NCBI RefSeq assembly: GCF_009938165.1
Contig: NZ_AP019649.1
Location: forward strand, 2,728,001 to 2,792,000
Direction of reading: 5' to 3'
Source: Vibrio taketomensis
GTDB taxonomy: Bacteria > Pseudomonadota > Gammaproteobacteria > Enterobacterales > Vibrionaceae
DNA: 64,000 bases
Position 1 is the stretch's first letter. Every line of letters starts with the position of its first letter. A model generated the notes under the pieces. It was not told the origin of the DNA. It worked only from the letters and a program-made list of their open reading frames with translations, and did no database searches. Of this stretch, positions 42,165-52,230 are shown piece after piece. Made by a program: the position numbers and the translations under genes.

Positions 42165-42530
42165 AAGATTTTGTGACTCAATGAATACTGATTACATTAC
42201 ATAGTAATGTTGAATTGACTGTGCCGATACTAAGTATCGATTGGTCACTCAGTTCATTGAAATCAATTTGAAGCCTAAGCTTCTAATTGGATTATCATCA
42301 ACGAGTGCCCACACAGATTGATAGGTTCTTATTTTTAAAGAGCTTTCCTAGCCAACTCACCACTTCAGTGCCTCGTTGCTAGGGGTGCGTAAGATACGCT
42401 TTTTAATTTGAGAGTCAAGCGTTTTTTCAAACTTTCTTAAACTCTTATTACCACCCGAACCGTGACTTGCGTCTCACTCCGTGTCGGTGAGGCGGCATTA
42501 TAGGGAGGTTTTAAAACATGACAAGCCTTT
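42165..42530 (-). promoter_or_regulatory. rRNA P1 and P2 promoters and leader of the array
   Basis: P1 on the minus strand is TTGTCA (42519-42524), 16 bp, TATAAT (42497-42502), with a GCCGCC discriminator and CTCCC just before the -10, closely like E. coli rrn P1. P2 is TTGACT (42413-42418), 16 bp, TATCTT (42391-42396). An AT-rich stretch upstream of P1 could act as UP element or Fis region. boxA here is GCTCTTTAAAAA (42332-42343), slightly different from the internal leaders. Confidence 0.88.
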
Positions 42531-42716
42531 TTTGACAATTTTATTTCGATCGCCTAAAAAGACGGCAAATCATTAAAATAGGATAAAATATCAACATTTG
42601 AGACATGTCACATCAATATATTGGAAAAAGGACAAGCATATACGTAAGATTCGATGTGTCTATTTTGTTAAATGTAGACATCTAACTTTCTCTGACCTAG
42701 AAGTAGTATTCTGATT
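42531..42716 (+). promoter_or_regulatory. Region between rRNA P1 and the RRM gene
   Basis: AT-rich. TTGACA (42532-42537) with TAAAAA 17 bp downstream is a possible rightward promoter, and the imperfect inverted repeat GATGTGTCTA / TGTAGACATC sits at about 42651-42682. No gene is seen. Confidence 0.35.
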
Positions 42717-43172
42717 ATGAGTTCAAATAAATCGATAGTAATGATAATCGCAATCGCCGTTCTCGGTGGAATTGCCTTTTCTGTAATAGAAATATCCCCT
42801 GCCATCAGTTTTGTTTTGGGTGTAGTTGCGACCGCTTTTGTTTTGAAATTCTCTAATGCAACCCCTAAAGAAATTGAAACGCCACTTAACGACCCGGCGA
42901 CTAAGACTCTATATGTAGGGAACTTGCCATATAAAGCGAACGAATCTCACGTGAAAGAATTGTTTGCTAAGCATGGTGAGGTATTTGCTGTGCGCTTAAT
43001 GAAAGATAAACGTACTGGTAAAAGAAGAGGGTTTGGTTTTGTTGTTATGGCTGCCTCTGACGCAGAAACAGCCATCGCTGGATTAAACGAGAAGGATTAT
43101 ATGCAGCGCACTCTAAAAGTGCGGATTGCGAATGAGCCTAAATCTCCAGATGAAAGTGACGAACTGGACTAA
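42717..43172 (+). CDS. Membrane-anchored RRM RNA-binding protein
   Basis: The 151-residue protein has two hydrophobic segments at the N-terminus (about residues 6-25 and 28-46), then a single RNA-recognition motif (about 63-140) with RNP2 LYVGNL and RNP1 RGFGFVVM, and a short acidic tail. Bacterial RRM proteins are usually small and soluble; here RNA binding would occur at the inner membrane's cytoplasmic face. It lies next to the rRNA array but is transcribed away from it. Its last 35 bases overlap the end of murI on the opposite strand. RNA target is unknown. Confidence 0.88.
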   Translation: MSSNKSIVMIIAIAVLGGIAFSVIEISPAISFVLGVVATAFVLKFSNATPKEIETPLNDPATKTLYVGNLPYKANESHVKELFAKHGEVFAVRLMKDKRTGKRRGFGFVVMAASDAETAIAGLNEKDYMQRTLKVRIANEPKSPDESDELD

Positions 43173-43929
43173 AACCTAATTCAGTTAACGACTGGTTCAG
43201 CGCATCTTCTTGCCAAGGAGGTGCGCTTGAATAAATCTCCCTTCCCCCACTCGTCTCATTACTCTCATTCAACGCCAGCAAATCCTTTACTCTGCGTGCG
43301 ATCGCCTCTCCAGAATCCACCAGCATGACTTGTGAACCGAGTACCGTTTGAATTTCTTCTTTTATTAATGGGAAATGAGTACAGCCCAATACCGCCACGT
43401 CGATCTTATTCGCCAATGGCGCAAGCAGTTGTGCCATCTCTTCTAAAGATACAGCCTGACCACGCAACTTCTCTTCAGCAATATCTACTAGGCGTGTCGA
43501 CCCCAGCATTTCGACCGTTTTGTTTTGCGAAAAATTACGGATTAGCTCATGAGTATATTCGCGCTTAACCGTTGCAGGGGTTGCAATAAGGCCAACCGCT
43601 ATACTTGCCAGCACAGATGCAGGCTTAATTGCCGGAACAACACCAACGACTGGAATCGTCAGTAGATCACGCAATGACGGCAGCACAATAGTGCTTGCGG
43701 TGTTGCAAGCTATCACCACCAAATCAATCTGATGCTTTTCGACCATCGCTGATACTAACTTATTGACTCTCTCTAATAGAGTTTGGCGCTCTAACTCCCC
43801 ATAAGGGTATGCGGCATTATCAAATAAGTAGTAGTAATCAAGCTGAGGTAGACAAGCTGCAATCTCTTTGTAAACAGAAAGGCCGCCGACACCCGAATCG
43901 AAGATCAGAACTTTGGGTTGCTGAGTCAC
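43138..43929 (-). CDS. murI: Glutamate racemase
   Basis: MurI converts L-glutamate to D-glutamate for peptidoglycan. The two catalytic cysteines are in ACNTAST and GCTHFPL, and the N-terminal substrate loop [12 protein letters not shown] is present. I place the start at GTG 43929 ([11 protein letters not shown], 263 residues), with GGGA eight bases upstream; a longer frame to 44028 would run into the upstream gene and adds residues unlike the family. It follows the PP-loop gene by 31 bases and its tail overlaps the convergent RRM gene. Confidence 0.94.
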   Translation of the reverse strand: MTQQPKVLIFDSGVGGLSVYKEIAACLPQLDYYYLFDNAAYPYGELERQTLLERVNKLVSAMVEKHQIDLVVIACNTASTIVLPSLRDLLTIPVVGVVPAIKPASVLASIAVGLIATPATVKREYTHELIRNFSQNKTVEMLGSTRLVDIAEEKLRGQAVSLEEMAQLLAPLANKIDVAVLGCTHFPLIKEEIQTVLGSQVMLVDSGEAIARRVKDLLALNESNETSGGREIYSSAPPWQEDALNQSLTELGFSPVRHFHLEI

Positions 43930-43960
43930 TGAGTTATTCCCGTAATATAGATGCAGCAAA

Positions 43961-44647
43961 TCATACTCTGCGATTTGCTTTTCGCAACATCTTCGCTTGG
44001 TATCTTTGGTGAGAGAAACGTTCACCATGCTCTACCGAAGATAACTGCAGTTCTATCTCACCAGAAAAACTGCGAGTTTGGGTAACTAACGTATGAAACT
44101 CTCCATTTTCTCCACATACATCAACATCGACCGGCAACTCAGCTAACAACGCTTGATCATACCACCGTCCACAAAACTGACGAGATATTCGCTCGCCATC
44201 GGCTGTGACCAACATGGTTTTAATGTCACGAGTGATAATTTCATTGGCGAGTTTGTCGCTGTCTTCACCCATTAGAGGGAATACACACTCCCATCCAGCA
44301 GGCTCGATATAACTACGGCGGTATTCAGCGATACCATTACAGAACATGTCGCCAAATGCTACGCAGCTAAACTCGAGCTTAGCGCTTCTTAATCCATCCA
44401 CGACTAAGCTTTGATAAATCTCGTTGCTAGGAAAAACGGCTGGTAGTTCGATAGTCACTAATGGCAATGCAAGTAATTCTGCTTGCATCTTGATAACAGA
44501 AAGTGGTGTCGCTTGAAATGGCACTTCATCTTTTAGGTGAGTAGTGAAGATGCCCACAACTTTGTAATCATCGCTTTCGATTAAGCGCTCTAGAGTTAGG
44601 GTTGAATCTTTACCGGAAGACCAACTAACAATGACGTTTTTCTTCAT
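43961..44647 (-). CDS. Dph6-like PP-loop ATP pyrophosphatase family protein
   Basis: A 228-residue protein of the adenine nucleotide alpha-hydrolase superfamily, with the PP-loop [10 protein letters not shown] at the N-terminus and the downstream [14 protein letters not shown] and [10 protein letters not shown] motifs shared with diphthine-ammonia ligase (Dph6) relatives. Bacteria have no diphthamide, so the true substrate differs; activation of a carboxylate or amide by AMP is the expected chemistry. It lies between btuB and murI, downstream of a terminator after btuB. A link to corrinoid metabolism is possible but unproven. Confidence 0.87.
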   Translation of the reverse strand: MKKNVIVSWSSGKDSTLTLERLIESDDYKVVGIFTTHLKDEVPFQATPLSVIKMQAELLALPLVTIELPAVFPSNEIYQSLVVDGLRSAKLEFSCVAFGDMFCNGIAEYRRSYIEPAGWECVFPLMGEDSDKLANEIITRDIKTMLVTADGERISRQFCGRWYDQALLAELPVDVDVCGENGEFHTLVTQTRSFSGEIELQLSSVEHGERFSHQRYQAKMLRKANRRV

Positions 44648-44662
44648 TCTTTATCTCGTAAA

Positions 44663-44687
44663 GGAAAAAACCGCCCGAAGGCGGTTT
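44663..44687 (-). terminator. Intrinsic terminator of btuB
   Basis: AAACCGCC-TTCG-GGCGGTTT with a stable tetraloop followed by TTTTTTCC on the minus strand. Confidence 0.92.
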
Positions 44688-44692
44688 AGAAA

Positions 44693-46504
44693 CTAAAATT
44701 TGTAGTTCACATTCAGGTAGTAGGCTCGCTCTGCTGCTGGGTAACCTTTTGCAGTTTCAAATTCTTCATCGAACACATTATCAATTCGCGCACTTATTGT
44801 GGTCGATTCATTTGCGTAATAGCTTACTGCTGTATCAAACAACGAATAGGCAGGTAACTCATCAGAACCATCAGGACGTTCACCGATGTATTGGTAACCA
44901 ATCGACCAATCCACCTCATCGAATACAACTAACGCATTCCACTTGTATATTTCCTTCGAACGACGCGAAAGCTGTTTACCATTAGCATCTTCAGGATCTT
45001 TGAATTCTGCACTTACCTGATGTTGAACAATACCGGTATCAAACTCCGATACCATTTCAATACCGCGAATATGGCTTCTACCTTCGATATTTGCGAATTT
45101 ATATGTGTCGAAATTATATTCAATAATATTGTCAATTTTGTAATCGTAACCTGTAACAGACCATCTTACTGATTGAATGACACCGCCAATCGTAATATCC
45201 CATGCATCAGACTCTTCAGGCGCTAGTGTTTTATTCCCTGAATATGGATCATTGAGTTGATATAGGTCCGGAGCTTTAAAGGCCGTACCAAACGTACTTT
45301 TAATACCAAACTCAGGTATAAATTCATACCCAGCCCCAATTGAATAAGTGTACTGCTTTCCGAATTGTTCGTTATCATCGGCACGCCCACTCAATTCAAA
45401 CGTTGCTTTATCAACATTGGCGCTCACAACAGCAAAAGCCGCAGAATTGGTTCGGTCAAATTCTTCATTTGCAACCTTATCCGCATAAGACTCATCTCGC
45501 CAATCGACACCACCCGCAACCACAATGTTATCCGATAGCAGATAGCTATTCGTCCATTGGACATTTTGCTGTTCTAATTCCCCAATACGACCAGAATGCT
45601 TACCTTCTTTCTGTTCGTAGTCCCATTCTTTTTGCTTTTGCTTGCTATAGGTCAACTCAGACATCAGCTTGTTAGACTGAAACTTAGCCCCTAGAGCCGC
45701 TGCAATATTATCTTTTTCGCCTTCATAGTATTGGTGACTACCAAAACTACTATCATATTGATAAATATTTTCATAAGCGCGAACGTTAGCAAATAGCGAC
45801 CAGTTTTGATTGAGGTCATGCACATAACCAACTAGAGCATTTTTACTTTCAAACCCATGACGATCGCCATCATTAACGCCTGGTTTTGGCTTTACGTTGT
45901 ACCCATCATCACTTTCATATCCGACAGCAACATTCAATTGACCATCTTGAGCAACTTCAACACCAGAACGTAAACTTAACTCCTGATAATCTAGGCTACC
46001 AAGACCTGCACTAAGCTTTGTTTCTTCCTGCTGAGAACGTGCCACTGTGATGATATTAATCACACCACCAATCGCTTCCGAACCATAAAGAGATGCGCGC
46101 GCACCACGAATGTATTCAATTCGATCAACGTAAGTTAACGGGATTTGGTTGAAATCAACCGAACCTTTTGCTGCGCGAGCGAAACGGATGCCATCGACCA
46201 AAACAAGGACTTGATCCGAGTTGGTTCCTCGCACATAAATACTCGCCAATTGACCACGCCCACCATTCTGCGACAACTGAATTCCCGTAAGACGACGGAG
46301 AATATCCGGTAATGTTTTAGCCTGCGTTTGTTCAATATCTTGACGAGTAATAATCTCTACATTAGACAAAGCAGAAGCTTGAGACTGCTCAAAACGGTTA
46401 GCGGTTACCACCATTGTTTCATCTGCAGTATTGGATTGGGCGTAAGAATAAGAGGTGTAAGAAAGCAGTGATGCCACCGCCACTGCCAAAATTGATTGGT
46501 TCAT
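44693..46504 (-). CDS. btuB: TonB-dependent vitamin B12 receptor
   Basis: The 603-residue outer-membrane barrel imports cobalamin with TonB energy. It has a signal peptide (about 1-22), a TonB box DETMVVTA at residues 28-35, a plug domain with LPDILRRLTGIQLSQNGGRG and IYVRGTNSDQVLVLVDGIR, and a C-terminal beta-barrel strand ending YYLNVNYKF. A cobalamin riboswitch precedes it on the same strand, confirming identity. AGGA lies eight bases before the ATG, close to a hairpin that may act as the expression platform. Confidence 0.96.
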   Translation of the reverse strand: MNQSILAVAVASLLSYTSYSYAQSNTADETMVVTANRFEQSQASALSNVEIITRQDIEQTQAKTLPDILRRLTGIQLSQNGGRGQLASIYVRGTNSDQVLVLVDGIRFARAAKGSVDFNQIPLTYVDRIEYIRGARASLYGSEAIGGVINIITVARSQQEETKLSAGLGSLDYQELSLRSGVEVAQDGQLNVAVGYESDDGYNVKPKPGVNDGDRHGFESKNALVGYVHDLNQNWSLFANVRAYENIYQYDSSFGSHQYYEGEKDNIAAALGAKFQSNKLMSELTYSKQKQKEWDYEQKEGKHSGRIGELEQQNVQWTNSYLLSDNIVVAGGVDWRDESYADKVANEEFDRTNSAAFAVVSANVDKATFELSGRADDNEQFGKQYTYSIGAGYEFIPEFGIKSTFGTAFKAPDLYQLNDPYSGNKTLAPEESDAWDITIGGVIQSVRWSVTGYDYKIDNIIEYNFDTYKFANIEGRSHIRGIEMVSEFDTGIVQHQVSAEFKDPEDANGKQLSRRSKEIYKWNALVVFDEVDWSIGYQYIGERPDGSDELPAYSLFDTAVSYYANESTTISARIDNVFDEEFETAKGYPAAERAYYLNVNYKF

Positions 46505-46531
46505 TTTGTTGTCCTAAATCGCGTAAATTCC

Positions 46532-46569
46532 ACTGAGCATGAAGTGTTACTTCCAATGTGTTGCTCAGT
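46532..46569 (-). promoter_or_regulatory. Probable expression-platform hairpin of the btuB riboswitch
   Basis: ACTGAGCA / TGCTCAGT outer stem with an inner GAAGT/ACTTC stem lies between the aptamer and the btuB ribosome site. It lacks a T run, which suggests translational control. Confidence 0.5.
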
Positions 46570-46570
46570 T

Positions 46571-46738
46571 GCTGGCAGGTATTCGGACTTTAGAGCTGTT
46601 AACCTAGTAACTCGACTTCCCATCTCATACCAGAGGCAGTGTCATTTGAGCGTTCGTTCTCTATTACCGCTGCGCGTCAGTTCTGGATTTTCACCAGATT
46701 CCCTTTTCAGCCATCTATACTTCTAGATAGCACCAGCT
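46571..46738 (-). promoter_or_regulatory. Cobalamin riboswitch
   Basis: The minus strand contains GGTGCTATC, GAAAAGGGAA, CTGGTGAAAATCCAG, CTGACGCGCAGCGG and the B12 box AGTCCGAATACCTGCC (46574-46589) in the order expected for the adenosylcobalamin aptamer. It should repress btuB when cobalamin is abundant. Confidence 0.95.
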
Positions 46739-46936
46739 ACGCGAGAATGGTATTGGGCAATTGGTCATTTGTCCAGCAAATATCTGAATCTTCTATTATT
46801 GTTAAGGTAACAACACACAAGTAACTCAGCTTTGAGACAATCAATTCAAACCATTTCCTTGCAAAACTGGACATATAGCTGATATCGAATAAAATCTGCG
46901 CTCTTAAATAAATTGCACCATACAAAGGTTATTAAT

Positions 46937-48043
46937 ATGGCGACTCTTGATGTGAACCCTCAGCACTACCAACAACAGTTGGCAGAAAAAGTAGAACGTC
47001 TAAACCAGATGTTTGCTCAATACGATGTGCCAGAGTTGGAAGTATTTGAATCTCCTGAGCAGCACTACCGTATGCGTGCAGAATTTCGCGTGTGGCACGA
47101 AGGTGAAGACATGTACTACATCATGTTTAACCAAGAAACTCGTGAAAAATACCGTGTTGACCAATTCCCAGCAGCAAGTCGTCTAATCAATGATCTGATG
47201 CCACTACTTATGGATGCGATGAAGAGTAATGAATCTCTGCGTCGTAAGTTGTTCCAAGTCGATTTTCTATCCACATTGAGCGGTGAAGTACTGGTGTCTC
47301 TTCTTTACCATCGCCAACTGGATGATGCTTGGATTGAAGAAGCAAAAGCACTGAAGCAACGTCTTAATGATGAAGGTTTTAACCTAAATCTTATCGGTCG
47401 TGCCCGTAAGATGAAGATCGTAATGGATCGTGATTTTGTAGTAGAGAAGCTAGATGTAAACGGCAAACCTTACATCTATCAGCAAGTAGAGAACAGCTTT
47501 ACCCAACCGAATGCGAAAGTTGCCACTAAAATGTTGGAGTGGGCAATTGACTGTACTCAAGATAGTCAAGGCGATCTACTTGAACTTTACTGCGGTAACG
47601 GTAACTTCTCACTGGCACTAGCACAAAACTTTGACCGTGTGTTGGCGACTGAATTGGCCAAACCTTCGGTTGAGTCAGCGCAATACAACATCGCGGCGAA
47701 TGAAATTGAGAACGTACAAATCATCCGTCTATCAGCAGAAGAATTTACTCAAGCTATCGAAGGCAAGCGTGAGTTCCGTCGTCTTAAAGATGCGGGGATC
47801 GATCTGAATAGCTACAACTGCAATACTATCTTTGTTGATCCTCCTCGTTCAGGTATGGATATCGACACTTGTAAAATGGTGCAGGGTTACGAGCGTATTC
47901 TATACATCTCATGCAACCCTGAAACACTGCAAGAGAACCTAGAAGTATTGAGCGAGACTCACAAGGTCACTCGTTTTGCTTTATTCGATCAGTTCCCATA
48001 CACCCACCATATGGAAGCGGGTGTAATGCTAGAGCGCAAATAA
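46937..48043 (+). CDS. trmA: tRNA (uracil-54-C5) methyltransferase
   Basis: TrmA makes ribothymidine at tRNA position 54 using S-adenosylmethionine. The 368-residue product carries [16 protein letters not shown] (SAM binding), DPPRSGMD and the catalytic cysteine in ISCNPETLQ. The ATG at 46937 (MATLDVNP) gives the usual length against 366 in E. coli; AAAGG precedes it. trmA, yijD, fabR and sthA keep their E. coli neighbourhood. A shared terminator separates it from yijD. Confidence 0.97.
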   Translation: MATLDVNPQHYQQQLAEKVERLNQMFAQYDVPELEVFESPEQHYRMRAEFRVWHEGEDMYYIMFNQETREKYRVDQFPAASRLINDLMPLLMDAMKSNESLRRKLFQVDFLSTLSGEVLVSLLYHRQLDDAWIEEAKALKQRLNDEGFNLNLIGRARKMKIVMDRDFVVEKLDVNGKPYIYQQVENSFTQPNAKVATKMLEWAIDCTQDSQGDLLELYCGNGNFSLALAQNFDRVLATELAKPSVESAQYNIAANEIENVQIIRLSAEEFTQAIEGKREFRRLKDAGIDLNSYNCNTIFVDPPRSGMDIDTCKMVQGYERILYISCNPETLQENLEVLSETHKVTRFALFDQFPYTHHMEAGVMLERK

Positions 48044-48062
48044 CGATATTGTGCGAAGATAT

Positions 48063-48092
48063 AAAAAAACGAGCCATCCGGCTCGTTTTTTT
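48063..48092. terminator. Bidirectional terminator between trmA and yijD
   Basis: ACGAGCC / GGCTCGT hairpin with A7 on one side and T7 on the other. Confidence 0.92.
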
Positions 48093-48103
48093 ATGGCGGC
48101 TAA

Positions 48104-48490
48104 TTATTCTGCCGCGTGTTCTTCTTTCTTCGACATATAGCCAAGCTTCTTACCAATCCATAGCATCAACAACATCGACACTAGGATTGCAAAGAAATTA
48201 GAGCCTGAATCTGGATATTGCGCTTTTAAGAAAGCGGAGTGACCAAAGGCACCGACAAAGAAACACGCCAGGCCTACCAGTGGAATATCTTCCGATACTG
48301 GATTAGTTAAGTATTCTTTGTAGAGTGCTTGCACGGCGAGTACTAGCGCGATGATTGGAAAAATCGAAAAGCTGACTTCGCTCATCGTCATCCAAGAAAG
48401 CAATGCGTCACCACACATACCTGCAATCAAAGCGAGTACTAACGTCTTTTTTTCCGATCCATGATTAACTGGGTTATTTTGAGTTGTCAT
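48104..48490 (-). CDS. yijD: YijD-family membrane protein (DUF1422)
   Basis: A 128-residue inner-membrane protein with about four helices (roughly residues 16-33, 39-57, 69-86 and 98-112) and polar ends. It is recognised from the family sequence and from position: fabR stop and yijD ATG share one base (TAATG), the same coupling as in E. coli. Function is unknown; co-expression with fabR hints at a membrane-lipid connection. Confidence 0.9.
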   Translation of the reverse strand: MTTQNNPVNHGSEKKTLVLALIAGMCGDALLSWMTMSEVSFSIFPIIALVLAVQALYKEYLTNPVSEDIPLVGLACFFVGAFGHSAFLKAQYPDSGSNFFAILVSMLLMLWIGKKLGYMSKKEEHAAE

Positions 48491-49131
48491 TAATCTATCC
48501 CACCTTTTAGTCGGTTACGTTCACGTTCTTTGCGATACCAATAGGCCCCTTTGGCTATCATTCGCAATTGCATGATCAAACGCTCCGCCAAAATTTCACG
48601 GTCACGTCGATCGAGATCTAGTGCCTCAGCACCAGAGCTAAATACTAAAGTTACAGATGCTTCAGCTTGGGTAAACGCCTCATCACGGCTCATCCCCGTG
48701 CTGATCAAATATTCGGTCATCTCAGCAACAAAGTGCTGAATTTCTCTCGCCACAGCGGTACGAAATGCAAATGATGTACCTGAGCGCTCACGTAAGAGTA
48801 GACGAAAAACGTTTGGGCTACTTTCGATAAATTCCATAAAGGTCTCTACCGAAGTGCGAATAACACTACCCTCTTTCGCAATACGCTGACGAGCTTGACG
48901 CATCAATTGACGAAGCAGTAAGCCACCTTCATCAACCATGGTTAAACCTAACTCATCCATATCTTTAAAATGGCGATAAAATGAGGTCGGTGCAATTCCA
49001 GCTTCGCGTGCAACTTCGCGAAGACTTAAATTAGAAAAGCTTCTATCGGCACTCAACTGACTGAATGCTGCGTCAACAAGTGAGCGACGCGTTTTTTCTT
49101 TTTGCTGTGCGCGAATTCCCATGGTTTTCAT
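48490..49131 (-). CDS. fabR: Fatty acid biosynthesis transcriptional repressor FabR
   Basis: TetR-family repressor that senses unsaturated acyl thioesters and controls fabA/fabB. The helix-turn-helix [21 protein letters not shown] is nearly identical to E. coli FabR, and [12 protein letters not shown] is also conserved. The E. coli protein begins MGVRAQQ, matching MGIRAQQ three codons inside this frame, so the start could be the ATG at 49122; neither ATG has a strong ribosome site. It overlaps yijD by one base and diverges from sthA. Confidence 0.95.
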   Translation of the reverse strand: MKTMGIRAQQKEKTRRSLVDAAFSQLSADRSFSNLSLREVAREAGIAPTSFYRHFKDMDELGLTMVDEGGLLLRQLMRQARQRIAKEGSVIRTSVETFMEFIESSPNVFRLLLRERSGTSFAFRTAVAREIQHFVAEMTEYLISTGMSRDEAFTQAEASVTLVFSSGAEALDLDRRDREILAERLIMQLRMIAKGAYWYRKERERNRLKGGID

Positions 49132-49409
49132 TTTCTAATTTCTACTTTCCTGACAAGGGATTCTCTTAATATACAATGATTCTCCTTTTGAATTAAGCCT
49201 TTCCTAGTTATGGGGAATAAACCGCAGTTGACCAGTGATTACAATCGTTTTGCCTCAATTTAGAGATCTCAAGCAGTGTTGTTGACACAATTTGCATGCT
49301 CTACGCGTGATCACATCGACCCTCTGGAACGACAAATATTTACCCTTTCATAGAATTCGTTAAAATCACGATAAAGCAATGTTAATAACTCTATAACAAG
49401 GAAGATGTT

Positions 49410-50810
49410 ATGCCCGGAAGCAATCATTTTGATGTCATCGTAATCGGAAGTGGTCCTGGCGGTGAAGGGGCTGCTATGGGTTTAACCAAAGCAGGACTTA
49501 ACGTTGCTATTATTGAGAAAGAAATAAGTGTTGGTGGCGGATGTACCCACTGGGGTACCATTCCTTCTAAAGCTCTACGTCATGCCGTAAGCCGCATCAT
49601 AGAATTTAATAACAACCCGCTATTTTGTAAAAACAACACCAGCTTACATTCTACCTTCTCTAATATCCTCAACCATGCTAAGTCTGTGATTGATAAACAA
49701 ACGCGCTTACGCCAAGGCTTTTATGATCGCAATGACTGCACGCTATTGTTTGGTTCAGCTCGTTTTATAGATCGTAATACTGTCGCGGTGATGCAAAGCG
49801 ACGGCAGCGAAGAGTTCTACAGGGCAAATAAGTTTGTTATCGCAACGGGTTCGCGCCCTTACCGACCAGATAATGTCGACTTTACTCATGAGCGCATCTA
49901 TGACAGCGACTCAATCTTGAGTCTCAAACATGATCCTCGCCACATCATTATTTATGGTGCGGGTGTTATCGGTTGCGAATATGCGTCCATCTTTCGTGGT
50001 CTTGGGGTCAAAACCGATTTGGTCAATACTCGTGATAGGCTACTGAGCTTTTTAGATAACGAAGTCTCTGATGCGCTTTCTTACCATTTCTGGAACAGCG
50101 GCGTGATCATCCGCAACGATGAAACTTACGAGCAAATCGAAGCCACTGAAGACGGGGTCATCGTTCATTTGCAATCTGGTAAGAAAATGAAAGCTGACTG
50201 TATTTTGTATGCCAATGGTCGTACAGGTAACACGGATAAACTAAACCTCGAGGCGGTTGGGCTTGCCGCAGACTCTCGTGGCCAACTTAGGGTAAACAGT
50301 AACTACCAAACCGAAGTTGAGCATGTGTACGCAGTCGGAGATGTAATTGGCTACCCTAGTCTCGCGAGTGCGGCCTATGACCAAGGTCGCTTTGTTGCTC
50401 AAGCGATTACTAAAGGACAAGCTGAGAATTATCTGATTGAAGATATTCCGACTGGCATCTACACCATTCCAGAAATCAGTTCGGTGGGTAAAACAGAGCA
50501 AGAGCTTACTGCAGCGAAAGTGCCTTATGAGGTCGGGCGCTCGTCTTTCAAACATTTAGCGAGAGCTCAAATTGCCGGAAAAGACATTGGTAGTCTAAAA
50601 ATTCTCTTCCATCGTGAAACCAAAGAGATTTTGGGTATTCATTGTTTTGGCGAACGTGCAGCGGAAATCATTCATATCGGCCAAGCCATCATGGAACAGA
50701 AAGGTGAGGCGAATACGATAGAGTATTTCGTTAATACCACCTTTAACTATCCCACCATGGCTGAAGCCTATCGCGTCGCCGCGCTCAATGGTTTAAATCG
50801 CCTATTCTGA
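49410..50810 (+). CDS. sthA: Soluble pyridine nucleotide transhydrogenase
   Basis: SthA is an FAD flavoprotein that transfers hydride between NADPH and NAD, mainly reoxidising excess NADPH. The 466-residue protein has the N-terminal FAD loop [13 protein letters not shown], an NAD(P) loop [14 protein letters not shown] and the C-terminal dimerisation domain. In place of the redox disulfide of related disulfide reductases it has [15 protein letters not shown], with one cysteine only, as expected for SthA. AAGGAAGA precedes the ATG. Confidence 0.97.
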   Translation: MPGSNHFDVIVIGSGPGGEGAAMGLTKAGLNVAIIEKEISVGGGCTHWGTIPSKALRHAVSRIIEFNNNPLFCKNNTSLHSTFSNILNHAKSVIDKQTRLRQGFYDRNDCTLLFGSARFIDRNTVAVMQSDGSEEFYRANKFVIATGSRPYRPDNVDFTHERIYDSDSILSLKHDPRHIIIYGAGVIGCEYASIFRGLGVKTDLVNTRDRLLSFLDNEVSDALSYHFWNSGVIIRNDETYEQIEATEDGVIVHLQSGKKMKADCILYANGRTGNTDKLNLEAVGLAADSRGQLRVNSNYQTEVEHVYAVGDVIGYPSLASAAYDQGRFVAQAITKGQAENYLIEDIPTGIYTIPEISSVGKTEQELTAAKVPYEVGRSSFKHLARAQIAGKDIGSLKILFHRETKEILGIHCFGERAAEIIHIGQAIMEQKGEANTIEYFVNTTFNYPTMAEAYRVAALNGLNRLF

Positions 50811-50816
50811 AAATGC

Positions 50817-50842
50817 AAAAGCCGCTCAATTGAGCGGCTTTT
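50817..50842. terminator. Bidirectional terminator between sthA and dinF
   Basis: AAAAGCCGCTCAAT and ATTGAGCGGCTTTT form a perfect palindrome serving both convergent genes. Confidence 0.9.
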
Positions 50843-50849
50843 GGCTGGT

Positions 50850-52187
50850 TTAAGCAAAAAATCGGTCTTGCTTCCATTGGGAGATAAACATAACGCCCAA
50901 TGTCACTCCTCGCATTAACATAAAGGTTAACATCGCAAGCCATAGCGCATGGTTTTGCCAACTTGCAAAAAGATAGAAGGTAGCAAAGAAGCAGCTCGTT
51001 GCGATAAACATACCATTACGCATATCTTTACCTTTGGTTGCGCCAATAAAAATACCATCGAGTAAAAAGCACCACATTGAAACAAGCGGCATCGCCACCA
51101 ACCAAGGCAGGTAAACTAACGCTGTATCATGCACAATTTCGATATCAGTAATAAGATTGATCAGTTGCGAGCCAGCAAAAGCAAAGACCAACGTCAAACC
51201 ACTACAAATCACTAAACTCCAGAAGAATGTACCAATCAAAGATTGAGACAATTGTTGACGATCTTTCGCACCTATCGCTTTACCTACCATTGCTTCCATT
51301 GCATACGCAAAGCCATCCATGCCATAAGAGATCAACATTAAGAAGCTCATCAATACTGCATTGGCTGCCACAATTTGATCACCAAAACTGGCGCCTTGGA
51401 AAGTCATAAAAGTAAAACTGGCTTGCAGACATAAAGAACGGAGGAAAATATCGCGATTGAGCTTCACAAAACGCATCACCCCGTCACCACTGACTTTAAG
51501 TAGGCCCAATACCGGTGGAAGATGTTGTTTACGCCACGTATGAAGCACACAAGCGAAGCCGAACCCACAACCAGAATAATCAGCAATCACAGAGGCAAGC
51601 GCAGCACCTTCAACTTTCCACCCAAGCCCAATCACAAACAGCACATCGAGGACAATATTGGTCACGTTAGTGATGATCACCATCCACATTGGCGCTTTGG
51701 CATTTTGTGTTCCTAGCAACCACCCAAGCAACACAAAATTAGCAAGAGCAGCCGGCGCACTCCAAATGCGTACTTCAAAGTACTGTGCAGCATAATGTTT
51801 GACTTGTACACTGGCGTCACTAAACCCAAAAATAAACTCACTTAGCCAAGGATATATCAGCAATATGATGGCTGAGAAAGCTACCGCCATCAGCAGGCCT
51901 TGCACAAAAACCAAACCTAACTGATGACGTTCACTACCACCACATGCTTGTGCGGCAAGCCCAGTAGTCGACATTCGCAGAAAACCAAGTAGCCAAAATG
52001 TGACGCTAATAACCATGCTACCCAGCGCAACACCACCTAAATACCAAGCATGCTCAAGGTGACCGATCACAGCTGCGTCGACCAGACCCAGTAGTGGCAC
52101 GGTAATGTTGGAAAGAACCATCGGAATAGCAAGTAATAACACTTGCCGGTGCATCGCACGATTTGAGAGAGTTTGAAAAATGTTCAC
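50850..52187 (-). CDS. dinF: MATE-family efflux transporter DinF
   Basis: A 445-residue multidrug/oxidative-stress exporter of the MATE family with twelve predicted helices; the N-terminal LAIPMVLSNITVPLLGLVDA is characteristic of DinF. In E. coli dinF is co-transcribed with lexA and SOS-induced. Here a methyltransferase gene lies between them, 43 bp upstream of dinF, and the gap shows no SOS box. dinF is therefore likely expressed with the methyltransferase from its upstream promoter. Confidence 0.93.
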   Translation of the reverse strand: MNIFQTLSNRAMHRQVLLLAIPMVLSNITVPLLGLVDAAVIGHLEHAWYLGGVALGSMVISVTFWLLGFLRMSTTGLAAQACGGSERHQLGLVFVQGLLMAVAFSAIILLIYPWLSEFIFGFSDASVQVKHYAAQYFEVRIWSAPAALANFVLLGWLLGTQNAKAPMWMVIITNVTNIVLDVLFVIGLGWKVEGAALASVIADYSGCGFGFACVLHTWRKQHLPPVLGLLKVSGDGVMRFVKLNRDIFLRSLCLQASFTFMTFQGASFGDQIVAANAVLMSFLMLISYGMDGFAYAMEAMVGKAIGAKDRQQLSQSLIGTFFWSLVICSGLTLVFAFAGSQLINLITDIEIVHDTALVYLPWLVAMPLVSMWCFLLDGIFIGATKGKDMRNGMFIATSCFFATFYLFASWQNHALWLAMLTFMLMRGVTLGVMFISQWKQDRFFA

Positions 52188-52230
52188 GAAAATACAACTT
52201 TACTGATCTGGAGAGTAAAGTGTAACCGGA

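Noticed and set aside
43930..44028. Longer N-terminus for MurI.
   Set aside because: It would overlap the upstream PP-loop gene and adds 33 residues unlike glutamate racemases; the GTG at 43929 has a ribosome site.
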